From Bacteroidota bacterium (GTDB taxonomy: Bacteria; Bacteroidota; Bacteroidia; Bacteroidales; Lentimicrobiaceae): a DNA stretch of 64,000 nt. Shown one piece after another: positions 1 through 9,413 of the stretch; position 1 is the first letter of the stretch; the number at the start of each line of letters is the position of its first letter. The stretch lies in the NCBI GenBank assembly GCA_023434665.1, contig JAEYSM010000028.1, forward strand, positions 35,294 to 99,293, written 5' to 3'. The notes beneath the pieces were generated by a model that was not told the DNA's origin, searched no databases, and saw nothing but the letters and a program-made list of their open reading frames with translations. Made by a program: the position numbers and the translations under genes.

Positions 1-2226
1 AATCCCTTTCTGGGAGATAACAATAGTCCTCAGCTTTTACTGCCCCCTATCGATAATGCTTGTATAGGTGTTCCTTTTCTACATAATCCCGGGGCATTCG
101 ATCCGGATGGCGACAGTTTATCATACAAATTAGTCACTCCAAGAGGGGCCGGCGGTCTCAGTATTCTTGAATACAAACTTCCTAACCTTGTTGATACTGA
201 GAATCCCGGACTTTTTACAATTAATGAAACCACGGGTGATATTGTGTGGACAAGTCCTACTATTCAGGGAGAATATAACTTCGCCCTCATCATTGAAGAG
301 TGGCGAAACGGTGTGCGCATAGGTTATGTTACTCGTGATATGCAGGTAAATGTTATAGCCTGTAATAATGATCCACCAGAAATTTCGGTCACTGCAGATA
401 CTTGTGTTTTAGCAGGCACTACGCTTCAGATGCAGATATCTGCAACCGATGTAAATGGCGATGAGATAACACTGACAGCGAGTGGAGGACCTCTGACATT
501 ACCCTCTAATGCAGCCTCATTTACAATTGATTCAGATATGCCAGGATTAACAACCGGCACTTTATTGTGGTCAGTCTCTTGTGCTCAGGTAAGAAATTCA
601 CCTTACCAGATTTTTTTCAGAGCGGAGGATGATGCTTCACCTGTTTCATTGGTAGATCTTAAAACCCTGAATGTAAAAGTAATAGCTCCTCCAGTAAATA
701 ATGTTTCGGCTGAACCCTTAGGAAATACTATCAACCTCAACTGGAATGTTGCAATGTGTACTGAAGCAGTAGGATATAAAATCTACCGCCGGACAGGATC
801 ATCAACCTTTATACCAGGGCCATGCGTTACAGGAGTTCCCCCTGAAACGGGTTATCAGCTTATTGAAACAACTCAGGGGATTTTTAATACAAACTTTATA
901 GATGACAACAATGGAGAAGGTTTAGTAAGAGGTGTAACCTATTGCTATCTGATTACCTATTGGTTTAATGATGGCGCGGAAAGTGTGGCATCTGAAGAGG
1001 TTTGCAGCGATTTGAAGAAAGATCTGCCGGTGATAACCAATGTAAGTGTTAATTCAACCTCTCAGGAAGACGGTGAAATCTATATAGCATGGTCAAAACC
1101 TACTGAGCTTGATACTATTCAAACACCAGGACCTTTCATTTATAAAATATACAGGTCAACGAACCTTACCGGTGATAATCCTATAGTTATTGCCGAATTT
1201 GATGATCTTAACGATACAACCTTTATTGATACGGGCATTAACACGCAGGAATTTGCATGGACTTATGAAATAGAGCTGATAAATAATACACCAGGTAATG
1301 TATTTTCAGTAGGCTTTTCAGTCCCTGCATCCTCAGTCTTTATTACTACTGTTGCTTCTGACCGGCAGATCTCACTTACTTTCAACTATAATGTTCCCTG
1401 GTCGAATGAGGAGTTCATACTTTATCGTCAACAACAGGGAACAGATATTTTTGACAGTTTGACTATGATTCGTGTAAATTCTTATGTCGACACGGGTTTA
1501 GTTAATGGAACTACCTATTGCTATTATGTAAGAACTGTTGGCACCTATGGCACACCCGGCTATATTGATCCATTGATCAACTTTTCACAAATTAAATGTG
1601 AAACTCCGGTCGATAATATTCCTCCCTGTCCTCCTATGCTTACTGCTACGATCAATTGTGAGGATCTTTCAATTCTTTTTGCCTGGGAGAACATTCAATT
1701 CACCTGCGCACCTGATATCGCAAATTATCAGGTTTACCAACAGGGAAATCCACCACAGTTATTAGCTACGATTGACCCTTCTGAAACAACATGGTTATAT
1801 TCACTGCCTAATCAATCAATATCTGCCTGTTACTTTGTGGTAGCTGCTGATACTAATGGAAATATTGACACTACAAATTACCTGGCATACTGTTTGGGAA
1901 TTGATGATTGCCCAAGGTACAGGCTTCCTAATGTCTTTACTCCTAATTTTGACAATATCAATGATTTGTTCATACCTTTTCCGGGATATACTTCAGTTGA
2001 AAGGGTGGAGATGCAGATATTTAACCGTTGGGGTGTTTTAGTTTACGAAACGACTGATCCTGAGATAAGGTGGGATGGTAAAGACAAAAACACCAACAAG
2101 CTTTGTCCTGAAGGAGTTTATTTTTATAAATGCACTGTATATGAGATAGTGGGTTCACCTGAAACCCCTGAACAGCCAATAGTTCAGCAGAGAACATTAT
2201 CCAATAGCATCCACTTATTATATTGA
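1..2226 (+). CDS. Large surface protein with C-terminal CHU_C (T9SS) domain, 5' truncated
   Basis: The reading frame is open from base 1, so the N-terminus and signal peptide lie outside the window; the first in-frame GTG (base 244) is not the start. The visible 741 residues hold cadherin/PKD-like beta modules (e.g. FDPDGDSLSYKL), then at least three fibronectin type III-like repeats (motifs YKIYRRTGS, YKIYRST, FILYRQQ, each followed by a TYCY-type strand). The last ~85 residues match the gliding-motility-associated C-terminal domain (NVFTPNFDNINDLF, IFNRWGVLVYET, WDGKD, CPEGVYFY). In Bacteroidota this domain is a type B signal for export by the type IX secretion system. Likely a large cell-surface or secreted adhesin-like protein. 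The specific ligand is unknown. Confidence 0.9.
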   Translation, partial: NPFLGDNNSPQLLLPPIDNACIGVPFLHNPGAFDPDGDSLSYKLVTPRGAGGLSILEYKLPNLVDTENPGLFTINETTGDIVWTSPTIQGEYNFALIIEEWRNGVRIGYVTRDMQVNVIACNNDPPEISVTADTCVLAGTTLQMQISATDVNGDEITLTASGGPLTLPSNAASFTIDSDMPGLTTGTLLWSVSCAQVRNSPYQIFFRAEDDASPVSLVDLKTLNVKVIAPPVNNVSAEPLGNTINLNWNVAMCTEAVGYKIYRRTGSSTFIPGPCVTGVPPETGYQLIETTQGIFNTNFIDDNNGEGLVRGVTYCYLITYWFNDGAESVASEEVCSDLKKDLPVITNVSVNSTSQEDGEIYIAWSKPTELDTIQTPGPFIYKIYRSTNLTGDNPIVIAEFDDLNDTTFIDTGINTQEFAWTYEIELINNTPGNVFSVGFSVPASSVFITTVASDRQISLTFNYNVPWSNEEFILYRQQQGTDIFDSLTMIRVNSYVDTGLVNGTTYCYYVRTVGTYGTPGYIDPLINFSQIKCETPVDNIPPCPPMLTATINCEDLSILFAWENIQFTCAPDIANYQVYQQGNPPQLLATIDPSETTWLYSLPNQSISACYFVVAADTNGNIDTTNYLAYCLGIDDCPRYRLPNVFTPNFDNINDLFIPFPGYTSVERVEMQIFNRWGVLVYETTDPEIRWDGKDKNTNKLCPEGVYFYKCTVYEIVGSPETPEQPIVQQRTLSNSIHLLY

Positions 2227-2273
2227 TTAAGCTTTTTTGATCAAGGAGTTTCCTTATTAACAAACAGATAAAA

Positions 2274-2304
2274 ATAAGTGACTGCTATTATAGCAGTCAC
2301 TTAT
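2274..2304. terminator. Bidirectional terminator hairpin
   Basis: A perfect 14-bp inverted repeat (ATAAGTGACTGCTA and its complement) surrounds a 3-base loop. It sits between the convergent CHU_C protein and gap genes, with A-rich sequence on the left and AAAATA on the right, so either strand ends in a T-rich tail. Confidence 0.85.
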
Positions 2305-2327
2305 AAAATACTTAAAAGCCTAAATTA

Positions 2328-3332
2328 TTAGAACAATTTTTCGGCCAGGTCAACTACTCGTGAAGAATAACCCCACTCATTATCGTACCATGCAAGAACT
2401 TTAACAGTCTTGCCATTAACCATTGTACTTTGAGCATCGAAGATGGAAGAAGCAGGGTTGTGGATAACATCAACTGAAACAATCTCATCCTCAGTATATT
2501 CCAATATTCCCTTCATTGGACCTTCAGCAGCTTCTTTCATTGCTGCATTTATTTGCTCCTTCGTTACTTCTGTTCTTAGATTCACAACCAGGTCAACCAA
2601 AGAACCTGTTGGGGTTGGTACCCTAACTGCCAATCCGTCGAGTTTTCCTTTAAGTTCTGGTATTACTTTTCCAACAGCTTTTGCAGCACCGGTAGTGGTT
2701 GGGATCTGAGAGACCGCTGCAGAACGTGCCCTGCGAAGGTCACTGTGAGGAGCATCCAGGATTGTTTGATCGTTGGTATATGAGTGGATGGTTGTCATTA
2801 ATCCATTTTCAATACCAAAACGGTCGTTAAGAACCTTTGCCACCGGGGCAAGGCAGTTGGTAGTACATGATGCATTTGATACGGTTTGATCACTTTCTTT
2901 CAGTTCATGATCATTTACTCCCAGAACAACAGTTCTATCGATTTCGTCTTTTGAAGGAACGGTAAGAATAACTTTCTTAGCTCCATTTTTCAAGTGATCA
3001 CCATAACCACCTTTAGCACTTTCGCGTGAGCGGAAGACACCGGTTGATTCTACTACTACATCAGGAGTGCTTGCCCATTGAATAGCTGCAGGGCTTCTTT
3101 CTGCAGTGACAGGATATTTAACTCCATCAACAATCAATGAATTTTCATCGAAAGATACTTTTCCTTCGAATTTCCCCTGAGTGGAATCATACTTTAAAAG
3201 ATAGGCCAGTGTTTTTGTGTTTGTCAGGTCGTTTATACCAACAACTTCAATGTTTTCACGCTCAAGGGCGATCTTAAAAACATTGCGTCCGATTCTACCA
3301 AAACCATTGATAGCCAGTTTGATTTTTGACAT
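2328..3332 (-). CDS. gap: Type I glyceraldehyde-3-phosphate dehydrogenase
   Basis: A 334-residue cytoplasmic enzyme that oxidises glyceraldehyde-3-phosphate to 1,3-bisphosphoglycerate in glycolysis and gluconeogenesis. The Rossmann motif NGFGRIGR is at residues 9-16, and Asp35 follows the second strand, favouring NAD over NADP. The catalytic cysteine is Cys156 in SCTTNC and the partner histidine is His183 in HSYTNDQ. Length is normal for the family. The gene stands alone, divergent from lepA, with a -7-like element in its upstream region and a strong terminator behind it. Confidence 0.97.
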   Translation of the reverse strand: MSKIKLAINGFGRIGRNVFKIALERENIEVVGINDLTNTKTLAYLLKYDSTQGKFEGKVSFDENSLIVDGVKYPVTAERSPAAIQWASTPDVVVESTGVFRSRESAKGGYGDHLKNGAKKVILTVPSKDEIDRTVVLGVNDHELKESDQTVSNASCTTNCLAPVAKVLNDRFGIENGLMTTIHSYTNDQTILDAPHSDLRRARSAAVSQIPTTTGAAKAVGKVIPELKGKLDGLAVRVPTPTGSLVDLVVNLRTEVTKEQINAAMKEAAEGPMKGILEYTEDEIVSVDVIHNPASSIFDAQSTMVNGKTVKVLAWYDNEWGYSSRVVDLAEKLF

Positions 3333-3369
3333 ACTTTAATGTTATTTAAAATTCTACTTGTTACAGTTA

Positions 3370-3402
3370 CAAAATTAGTTAGAAAATCAAATACATTAAC
3401 AA
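3370..3402 (-). promoter_or_regulatory. Candidate Bacteroidota promoter for gap
   Basis: On the minus strand TAATTTTG (bases 3377-3370) matches the TAnnTTTG -7 box. A TTG lies 22 bases further upstream (3402-3400), slightly outside the usual 19-21 spacing. The box ends about 37 bases before the gap start codon. Confidence 0.45.
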
Positions 3403-3531
3403 CTCGTGTATCTAATTGTTGAAACGTAACAGTTACATGCTCTATAACAATTGACTTATATGAAAATCAGCGATTTTGTAGCACTACTGAATCAACCTTC
3501 TGAGATCATAATTTTCTAACTTCTTTTTTTC

Positions 3532-3539
3532 TATTTTTG
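3532..3539 (+). promoter_or_regulatory. TAnnTTTG -7 box directly before lepA
   Basis: TATTTTTG matches the Bacteroidota -7 consensus and ends only five bases before the lepA ATG, so the transcript would be leaderless or almost so. I see no clear -33 TTG at the expected distance, so this rests on one element. Confidence 0.45.
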
Positions 3540-3544
3540 CATCG

Positions 3545-5332
3545 ATGAAAAACACCCGAAACTTTTGCATTATTGCCCATATAGACCATGGTAAGAGTAC
3601 CCTGGCTGACCGTTTGCTTGAATATACCGGTACCTTGACCGAAAGACAACAACAAGCACAGGTTCTTGATGATATGGACCTTGAACGCGAAAGGGGTATC
3701 ACTATTAAAAGTCATGCCATACAAATGGATTATCATTTCGAAGGGCAGGATTATAAATTGAATTTAATTGATACTCCGGGGCATGTTGACTTTTCATATG
3801 AAGTCTCCCGCTCTATTGCTGCCTGCGAAGGTGCACTTTTAATTGTCGATGCCACACAGGGAATACAAGCTCAAACAATTTCAAATCTGTATCTGGCTCT
3901 TGAACATGACCTTGAAATCATACCCATTATGAATAAAATGGATATGTATAATGCTATGCCTGAAGAGGTTGAGGAGCAGATAGTAGATCTCATCGGTTGC
4001 GACACGGATGACATTATAAGAGCAAGTGGAAAAACCGGAATGGGAGTTAATGAAATCCTCGAAGCTATTATTAAGCGAATTCCACCTCCCACAGGAGATG
4101 CCGATGCACCACTGCAAGCACTGATCTTTGATTCTGTTTTTAACAGTTTTAGAGGGATTATAGCCTATTTCAGAGTCTTTAACGGCCAAATCCGAAAAGG
4201 AGATTTCGTTAAATTCTTTGCTACCGGCAAGGAGTATAATGCCGATGAAATTGGTGTACTTAAACTCGTTCAACAGCCTCGGGATGTATTGAGTGCAGGT
4301 GATGTTGGTTATATTATTTCGGGTATTAAAACATCACGCGAAGTAAAAGTTGGTGATACAATTACCCATGTTAAGCGTCCTTCAGAAAAAGCAATAGAAG
4401 GTTTTACGAATGTAAAGCCAATGGTTTATGCGGGTATTTATCCGGTTGACGCAGATGATTATGAAGAACTCAGGTCATCAATGGAAAAATTGCAGCTAAA
4501 TGATGCCTCCTTGGTATTTGAGCCTGAATCCTCAGCCGCTTTAGGATTTGGTTTCAGATGTGGTTTTCTGGGCCTGCTTCACATGGAAATTATTCAGGAA
4601 AGGCTCGACAGGGAATTTGATATGGATGTAATAACCACTGTCCCTAACGTTTCTTATAAAGCATATACGACAAAAGGTGAAGTTATTGAAGTACATAATC
4701 CGTCAGGTTTACCTTCTCCTAATTATCTCGATTACATTGAAGAGCCTTATATCACAGCTCAAATAATCTCGAAATCGGAGTATGTTGGTGCTGTAATGAC
4801 ATTATGCATAGAAAAGAGAGGTACTCTGATCAATCAGGTTTATCTTACGAGCGACAGGGTTGAATTAAGTGTGGAACTGCCTTTAGGCGAAATAGTATTT
4901 GATTTCTATGATAAGTTAAAAAGTATCTCAAAGGGATATGCTTCTTTTGATTATCATGTGACCGGATATAAAATTGCAAAGTTGGTAAGGTTAGATATAC
5001 TTTTAAACGGAGAGCCTGTGGATGCTCTTTCAACTTTAATACATTCTGACAATGCTTATCGTTTTGGTGCAAAGATGTGTGCAAAACTCAAAGAGTTGAT
5101 TCCACGGCAACAATTCGACATCGCAATTCAGGCAGCTATAGGTTCGAAGGTAATTGCACGTGAGACTGTTAAAGCAGTGCGAAAGGATGTTACAGCAAAA
5201 TGTTATGGTGGTGACATAACCCGAAAAAGAAAGTTGCTTGAAAAACAAAAGAAAGGTAAGAAACGAATGAGGCAGGTAGGCAACGTTGAAGTGCCACAAT
5301 CTGCATTCTTAGCCGTTCTTAAACTTGACTAA
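3545..5332 (+). CDS. lepA: Elongation factor 4 (LepA)
   Basis: A 595-residue translational GTPase that remodels or back-translocates ribosomes. The start is fixed by the conserved LepA N-terminus (MKNTRNFCIIAHIDHGKST). G1 is HIDHGKST (residues 12-19), G3 is DTPGHVDF, G4 is NKMD. The LepA-specific C-terminal domain is complete, with the basic tail GGDITRKRKLLEKQKKGKK. Monocistronic; the next gene is convergent. Confidence 0.97.
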   Translation: MKNTRNFCIIAHIDHGKSTLADRLLEYTGTLTERQQQAQVLDDMDLERERGITIKSHAIQMDYHFEGQDYKLNLIDTPGHVDFSYEVSRSIAACEGALLIVDATQGIQAQTISNLYLALEHDLEIIPIMNKMDMYNAMPEEVEEQIVDLIGCDTDDIIRASGKTGMGVNEILEAIIKRIPPPTGDADAPLQALIFDSVFNSFRGIIAYFRVFNGQIRKGDFVKFFATGKEYNADEIGVLKLVQQPRDVLSAGDVGYIISGIKTSREVKVGDTITHVKRPSEKAIEGFTNVKPMVYAGIYPVDADDYEELRSSMEKLQLNDASLVFEPESSAALGFGFRCGFLGLLHMEIIQERLDREFDMDVITTVPNVSYKAYTTKGEVIEVHNPSGLPSPNYLDYIEEPYITAQIISKSEYVGAVMTLCIEKRGTLINQVYLTSDRVELSVELPLGEIVFDFYDKLKSISKGYASFDYHVTGYKIAKLVRLDILLNGEPVDALSTLIHSDNAYRFGAKMCAKLKELIPRQQFDIAIQAAIGSKVIARETVKAVRKDVTAKCYGGDITRKRKLLEKQKKGKKRMRQVGNVEVPQSAFLAVLKLD

Positions 5333-5388
5333 TAGGTGGTATATCTTAGCTAAACAGTGGATATTAAATCATATTAATTTCATAGTAG

Positions 5389-6507
5389 CTATATCCCTAT
5401 CATTTGGTGTTTAAGTCCGTAGATTATCACCTCGATAATATTTTTGGCCCCAATCTTAGTCATTAAATTTGCTCTGTGTTTTTCAACTGTGCGACTGCTA
5501 ATAAAGAGTTTATCAGCAATTTCCTTAGTAGATAATCCTTTACAAACAAGATTTAATATCTCGAGTTCTCTTTCAGAAAATTCATTCTCTTCAATTCTCT
5601 TTTCTTCTAATGTATCCTGGTGGAATAAAGCCCTTAGTTTGTTGATTAATTCTTCGGAAATATAAGTCCCTTTCCAACCAATCATGTCTATTGCCTTCTC
5701 AAATTCTCTGATATCATCAAGGCTTAATCCACTAAACACCTGGCCATCGTTGTGCTGATTCTGCACAGGGGAAAAAATTCCAAGTAATGTGGTTCTCCCT
5801 TTAACTTTAAACCCCTCTATCCCGTATACTTCAACATGTACCTGATTGCCAGCTTTATGTAATGCCTGAAAACTGATATGGATTTCCTTTTCCAATCCCT
5901 GAAGGCTTCGATTTATTTTATCCATAACAGAATTTTTGTTTTCTTCTGCTAATAAATCGCGAAAACCCATTTGCATAAGTTCTTCCCTTGAATATCCTAA
6001 AATATTGCACAAACTAGGATTTGTCTCAATAAATTTGTTTCCCTGGTAAATAAATATGCCGTAAGGAGAGATCATTGATAAAGCCCTGAATTTCTCTTCA
6101 TTAGCCCTACGATGAGCTTCTGCTTTATTGAGCCTTGTTGCGATAGAGGTAAGTAATTCGTCGTATTCAAAGGGTTTAACGATATAGTCATCTGCGCCTA
6201 ATTGCATACCAAATCTAATATCCTTAAGTTCCGACTTGGCTGTAAGAAATACGAATGGTATCATAGCGGTGGCTGAACTTTCTTTTAAGACATTGAAAAC
6301 ATCGTAGCCACTAATTTCCTTCATCGATATATCGCATAATATCAAATCAGGAATAATTTCAAAAGCCTTTTGGATTCCAGCTGCACCATCAGGAGCATGA
6401 CTCACTTCATATCCTTTTACCCTGAGTAAATTGATAATTGTCTGGGCTAATGCCCTATCATCCTCAATTAGCAGGATCTCAATCTGATTTTCTGTTTGTT
6501 TAGTCAT
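5389..6507 (-). CDS. Response regulator: REC, PAS, LuxR-type HTH
   Basis: Cytoplasmic regulator with a receiver domain (residues ~10-125; acidic triad around EDDR, phospho-acceptor Asp in LCDIS, conserved Lys in VKPF), a PAS domain (roughly 140-260, including FIETNPSLCNILGYSREEL), and a C-terminal LuxR/NarL-type helix-turn-helix (FSERELEILNLVCKG, then STKEIADKL and SSRTVEKHRANL). I chose the ATG at 6507 (MTKQTENQ); one four codons upstream (6519) is possible. The kinase gene ends 23 bases upstream (11 from 6519), so the two are probably co-transcribed and form a two-component pair. A PAS domain between receiver and HTH suggests a second ligand or redox input. Targets are unknown. Confidence 0.85.
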   Translation of the reverse strand: MTKQTENQIEILLIEDDRALAQTIINLLRVKGYEVSHAPDGAAGIQKAFEIIPDLILCDISMKEISGYDVFNVLKESSATAMIPFVFLTAKSELKDIRFGMQLGADDYIVKPFEYDELLTSIATRLNKAEAHRRANEEKFRALSMISPYGIFIYQGNKFIETNPSLCNILGYSREELMQMGFRDLLAEENKNSVMDKINRSLQGLEKEIHISFQALHKAGNQVHVEVYGIEGFKVKGRTTLLGIFSPVQNQHNDGQVFSGLSLDDIREFEKAIDMIGWKGTYISEELINKLRALFHQDTLEEKRIEENEFSERELEILNLVCKGLSTKEIADKLFISSRTVEKHRANLMTKIGAKNIIEVIIYGLKHQMIGI

Positions 6508-6530
6508 TGGGTACAACATATATACATATA

Positions 6531-7616
6531 CTACTTAACTGGTAGATCTATTGTAAAGATACTACCATTTCCTCGCTCGCTTGTTATTGCAATACTTCCA
6601 TTATGTAAGGTTAGGCACTCTCTTACAATCACCATACCTAGCCCTATTCCTTCATGCATTTCAGTCTCGGAATTTGCAAAAAAACTCCTGAGGGTACCAA
6701 TTTGTTCTGTAGTCAATCCAATTCCCTGATCTTTTACTGTAAAACGAATCTCATTCTCAGAAATCCTTAATGATTCAAATAGAACTTTACAATCTCTTTT
6801 TGAATAGCTCAAGGAGTTAGAAATTAAGTGTGTAAAAAGGTTAGTAAATAGGTATTCATCTAATTCAACTTCACTAATTGAAGGATCATGAATGTATTTA
6901 AGCCTTTCAGGTATTACTTCAGCCTCGTTTATGGTTCTGACAAGACTGTTACATATTGACTGGAGGCAAACCGTTGAAGGTTTATATTCCAACCTTCCTT
7001 TATTAATGGAATCGATTACTGTTACTTTGTCGAGAACCTTTAAAAGTGATTTCACTGCCATACGGCTAAGGGAAAAAGTGTCATGAATAGTCTCTTTATC
7101 CAGCTCTAATTCATGATGTTCCAATAATTGGAGGTTGGCATATATAATCGACAAGGGGGTTCTGAAATCATGAGATACAGATGAAATGCATCTGGAATTT
7201 ATTTCACTCAAAGTATTCTTATCAATTTTGCTCTTTTCCATGGGGCATCCTAAAATACCGGTTGAAGTTTGCCTGATGATATACTGATAGAGCTGTTGTC
7301 CTTTAAAAATGAAAGGATATCCTGTAAGATTAATCTTATAATATGTCTGATTTACATATATCGTCTGGGCTTGCTTTTCAAAAGATCCCTCAATTTGACC
7401 TTTCTCTAACAACTCCAAAATGATAGGTTTAAAATATTCCGGAACGGGTTCTTCAAATCCCTCAAACGGTAAATTGGACTCAGATCCTGAAAAATTAAAT
7501 GATAAACAATTACCTTTATTGTCCTTGGTAATTACATAATATATGGTATTATCTTTCGGTGTGATAAGCAATTGCTTCTCCCGCTCAAGTGCAAGTAATT
7601 CTATGTCCGATGACAT
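6531..7616 (-). CDS. Soluble sensor histidine kinase
   Basis: 361 residues with no membrane segment or signal peptide. An N-terminal ~125-residue PAS-like region (no recognised ligand motif) precedes the HisKA helix with phospho-acceptor His149 (SSVSHDFRTPL). The ATPase domain follows with an N box (HLISNSLSYS), G1 (VKDQGIGL) and G2 (GIGLGMVIV). It lies upstream of the PAS/LuxR response regulator, its likely partner. Divergent from the ECF sigma gene, with a 157-bp shared upstream region. Confidence 0.85.
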   Translation of the reverse strand: MSSDIELLALEREKQLLITPKDNTIYYVITKDNKGNCLSFNFSGSESNLPFEGFEEPVPEYFKPIILELLEKGQIEGSFEKQAQTIYVNQTYYKINLTGYPFIFKGQQLYQYIIRQTSTGILGCPMEKSKIDKNTLSEINSRCISSVSHDFRTPLSIIYANLQLLEHHELELDKETIHDTFSLSRMAVKSLLKVLDKVTVIDSINKGRLEYKPSTVCLQSICNSLVRTINEAEVIPERLKYIHDPSISEVELDEYLFTNLFTHLISNSLSYSKRDCKVLFESLRISENEIRFTVKDQGIGLTTEQIGTLRSFFANSETEMHEGIGLGMVIVRECLTLHNGSIAITSERGNGSIFTIDLPVK

Positions 7617-7723
7617 TAACTTTATACTTAATTATGATTGACTTACACAAAAATAGGAAATAAATCAGGTATTTTGTTTTTTAATATGGATAATAGTCTG
7701 GATTAGAAATTTTTCTTTACAAA

Positions 7724-7753
7724 TTGTAACTTTTTCCCTTAAAAGATGTCTTA
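7724..7753 (+). promoter_or_regulatory. ECF-type promoter upstream of the sigma factor gene
   Basis: TTGTAAC (7724-7730), 17 bases, then GTCTTA (7748-7753). The AAC-containing -35 and GTC-containing -10 fit the general ECF pattern. Nearly the same element recurs before the GIN gene at 9414-9444, which argues for autoregulation by the encoded sigma factor. Confidence 0.6.
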
Positions 7754-7773
7754 CAGCTAACTTAGATAACTAT

Positions 7774-8259
7774 ATGGATACAGCTGAGTACAACAAGTGT
7801 GTCTCTAATTACGCAGATAGTGTTTATCGCTTTATTTTAAAAAATATGGGCGACAGGGAAAAATCACGGGATATAGTGCAAGAATCTTTCTCGCGTATGT
7901 GGGAAAAATCGAGCGAGATACAATACGACAAGGCTAAGACATATTTATTTACAACCGCCTACCATACAATGATTGATATGATTCGTAAGGATAAGCGAAA
8001 TCTGGCCATAGAGGAAAAACATCTTAATAATCAGGTGACCTTTAATAAATACAACGATCTGCAGGAAATTCTAAACAGGGCTTTAGATACACTTCCTGAA
8101 ATTCAGAAAACAGTTATCACACTAAGAGATTATGAAGGTTATTCTTATGAAGAAATTGGTCAGATTACAAGTCTTACCGAATCACAGGTTAAAGTATACA
8201 TATACAGAGGGCGGCTTGCTTTGAAAAACTATATCGGGAGCATTGAGAAGGTTATATAA
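7774..8259 (+). CDS. ECF-subfamily RNA polymerase sigma factor
   Basis: 161 residues. Sigma-70 region 2 covers roughly residues 10-75 (DREKSRDIVQESFSRMWE, then KAKTYLFTTAYHTMIDMIR). Region 4 covers roughly 105-155 (LPEIQKTVITLRDYEGYSYEEIG, then TESQVKVYIYRGRLALK). First gene of a three-gene module with a membrane anti-sigma candidate and a GIN-domain surface protein, so it likely senses envelope conditions. The next gene starts 19 bases after its stop. Confidence 0.92.
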   Translation: MDTAEYNKCVSNYADSVYRFILKNMGDREKSRDIVQESFSRMWEKSSEIQYDKAKTYLFTTAYHTMIDMIRKDKRNLAIEEKHLNNQVTFNKYNDLQEILNRALDTLPEIQKTVITLRDYEGYSYEEIGQITSLTESQVKVYIYRGRLALKNYIGSIEKVI

Positions 8260-8262
8260 TTT

Positions 8263-8270
8263 AAAGGAGG
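8263..8270 (+). promoter_or_regulatory. Unusually strong Shine-Dalgarno site
   Basis: AAAGGAGG lies eight bases before the ATG at 8279. It decides that start over the earlier in-frame codon at 8243, which would overlap the sigma gene. Such strong sites are rare in Bacteroidota, and I see no other in this window. Confidence 0.7.
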
Positions 8271-8278
8271 AAAAAATC

Positions 8279-9391
8279 ATGGAAATTAATTTGAGTAATT
8301 ACGAGGAGTTTGTTATCGATTACCTGGATAATAAACTGGGGCCCTTAGAGACAGCTCAGTTTCTTCTTTTCCTTGAAGAACATCCTGAAATCAAGATTGA
8401 GATAGAAAATATTGAAGACTACACAATTCATGCTAACAATAACGAATCTTTAGGTTTCAGTGAGTCACTTATTCAGCCCAATGATACAGAAGCCGTTAAG
8501 CTGAATATTCAAAACTATTCTCATTATTTTGTAGCTGCAAATGAAGGAGACTTATCAGCAACAGGACTCGCCGCTATAGAGAATTTCTTATTGGATCATC
8601 CTGAGCTTAATAAAGAATATCGTCTTTATTCCGTCTGTAAACTGATCCCTGAAAAGAAAACTATCTTTCCACAAAAAGAAAGATTAAAAATAAAACCTAA
8701 ATCTTTCTTTATCAGGAATTACTTTGCCACAGGAATAGCTGCAGGTCTGCTCTTGCTGGCAGCAGTCTATTTCAAACTTACTCCTGATAATGAGGATGCA
8801 CTTTCAAAAGCACTGAATGTTTCTGTGCAGCAACAGGCCACGAATGATAAAGCTCCCGTAGTACATGAAACAATCACTAAAACAAAACCGAAATCGGAAG
8901 TGGAGAAAAAAACGGTTGACACCGAAAATTCAAGTAATCAACCAAAGCATAAAACAGAGAGTTCTAAAAAGAACACAGAAATAAAACCTTCTAATAATAC
9001 CCCTGTAAGAAAAGTTAATACCAAACCAGTCATTCTCAACACTACTCCCATTATTGCTGAAAATAAAACGAGAAACTTCTATTCAGATCTATATGAAGAC
9101 ATTAAATTGTCACAGGAGTTAGCACTTGCAACTGAAGAAGACAATGAGGAATTAGCTGAAAGGGAAGCACCTCAACAAAAATTAGCTGGTGTTAAAACTG
9201 GAAGAATCCTGAGTTCAGTTATTCGTTCAGGCGAACAAATTGCGAACCAGGTACCTGAGGTGCTAAATGCTTGGCTTGTAGCCGATATCGGTATTAAAGG
9301 ATTCAATTTCCTTACAAATAACAATTATACCATCGATAGAAGCTATACTACAGGAGGATCAATTAAGCGCCTTGCTGTAGTAGAAAAATAA
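8279..9391 (+). CDS. Membrane anti-sigma factor candidate
   Basis: 370 residues from the ATG behind AAAGGAGG. The cytoplasmic N-terminus contains two similar ~39-residue units (about 7-45 and 79-117), each ending in a motif like FLEEHPEI or FLLDHPEL, as in zinc-free anti-sigma proteins of Bacteroidota. One membrane segment lies at about 149-166 (GIAAGLLLLAAVYF). The periplasmic part is Lys/Thr/Ser/Asn-rich and low in complexity (200-280), followed by a short conserved-looking tail. There is no HxxxCxxC zinc motif. The role is inferred from position directly after the ECF sigma gene. Confidence 0.7.
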   Translation: MEINLSNYEEFVIDYLDNKLGPLETAQFLLFLEEHPEIKIEIENIEDYTIHANNNESLGFSESLIQPNDTEAVKLNIQNYSHYFVAANEGDLSATGLAAIENFLLDHPELNKEYRLYSVCKLIPEKKTIFPQKERLKIKPKSFFIRNYFATGIAAGLLLLAAVYFKLTPDNEDALSKALNVSVQQQATNDKAPVVHETITKTKPKSEVEKKTVDTENSSNQPKHKTESSKKNTEIKPSNNTPVRKVNTKPVILNTTPIIAENKTRNFYSDLYEDIKLSQELALATEEDNEELAEREAPQQKLAGVKTGRILSSVIRSGEQIANQVPEVLNAWLVADIGIKGFNFLTNNNYTIDRSYTTGGSIKRLAVVEK

Positions 9392-9413
9392 AAATACTTT
9401 AAGTGATAAATAA

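Noticed and set aside
244..2226. Start of the first protein at the GTG at 244
   Set aside because: The frame is open to base 1 with beta-module sequence upstream, so the gene is truncated by the window.
8243..8278. Longer N-terminus of the anti-sigma candidate
   Set aside because: It would overlap the sigma gene and ignores the AAAGGAGG site before 8279.
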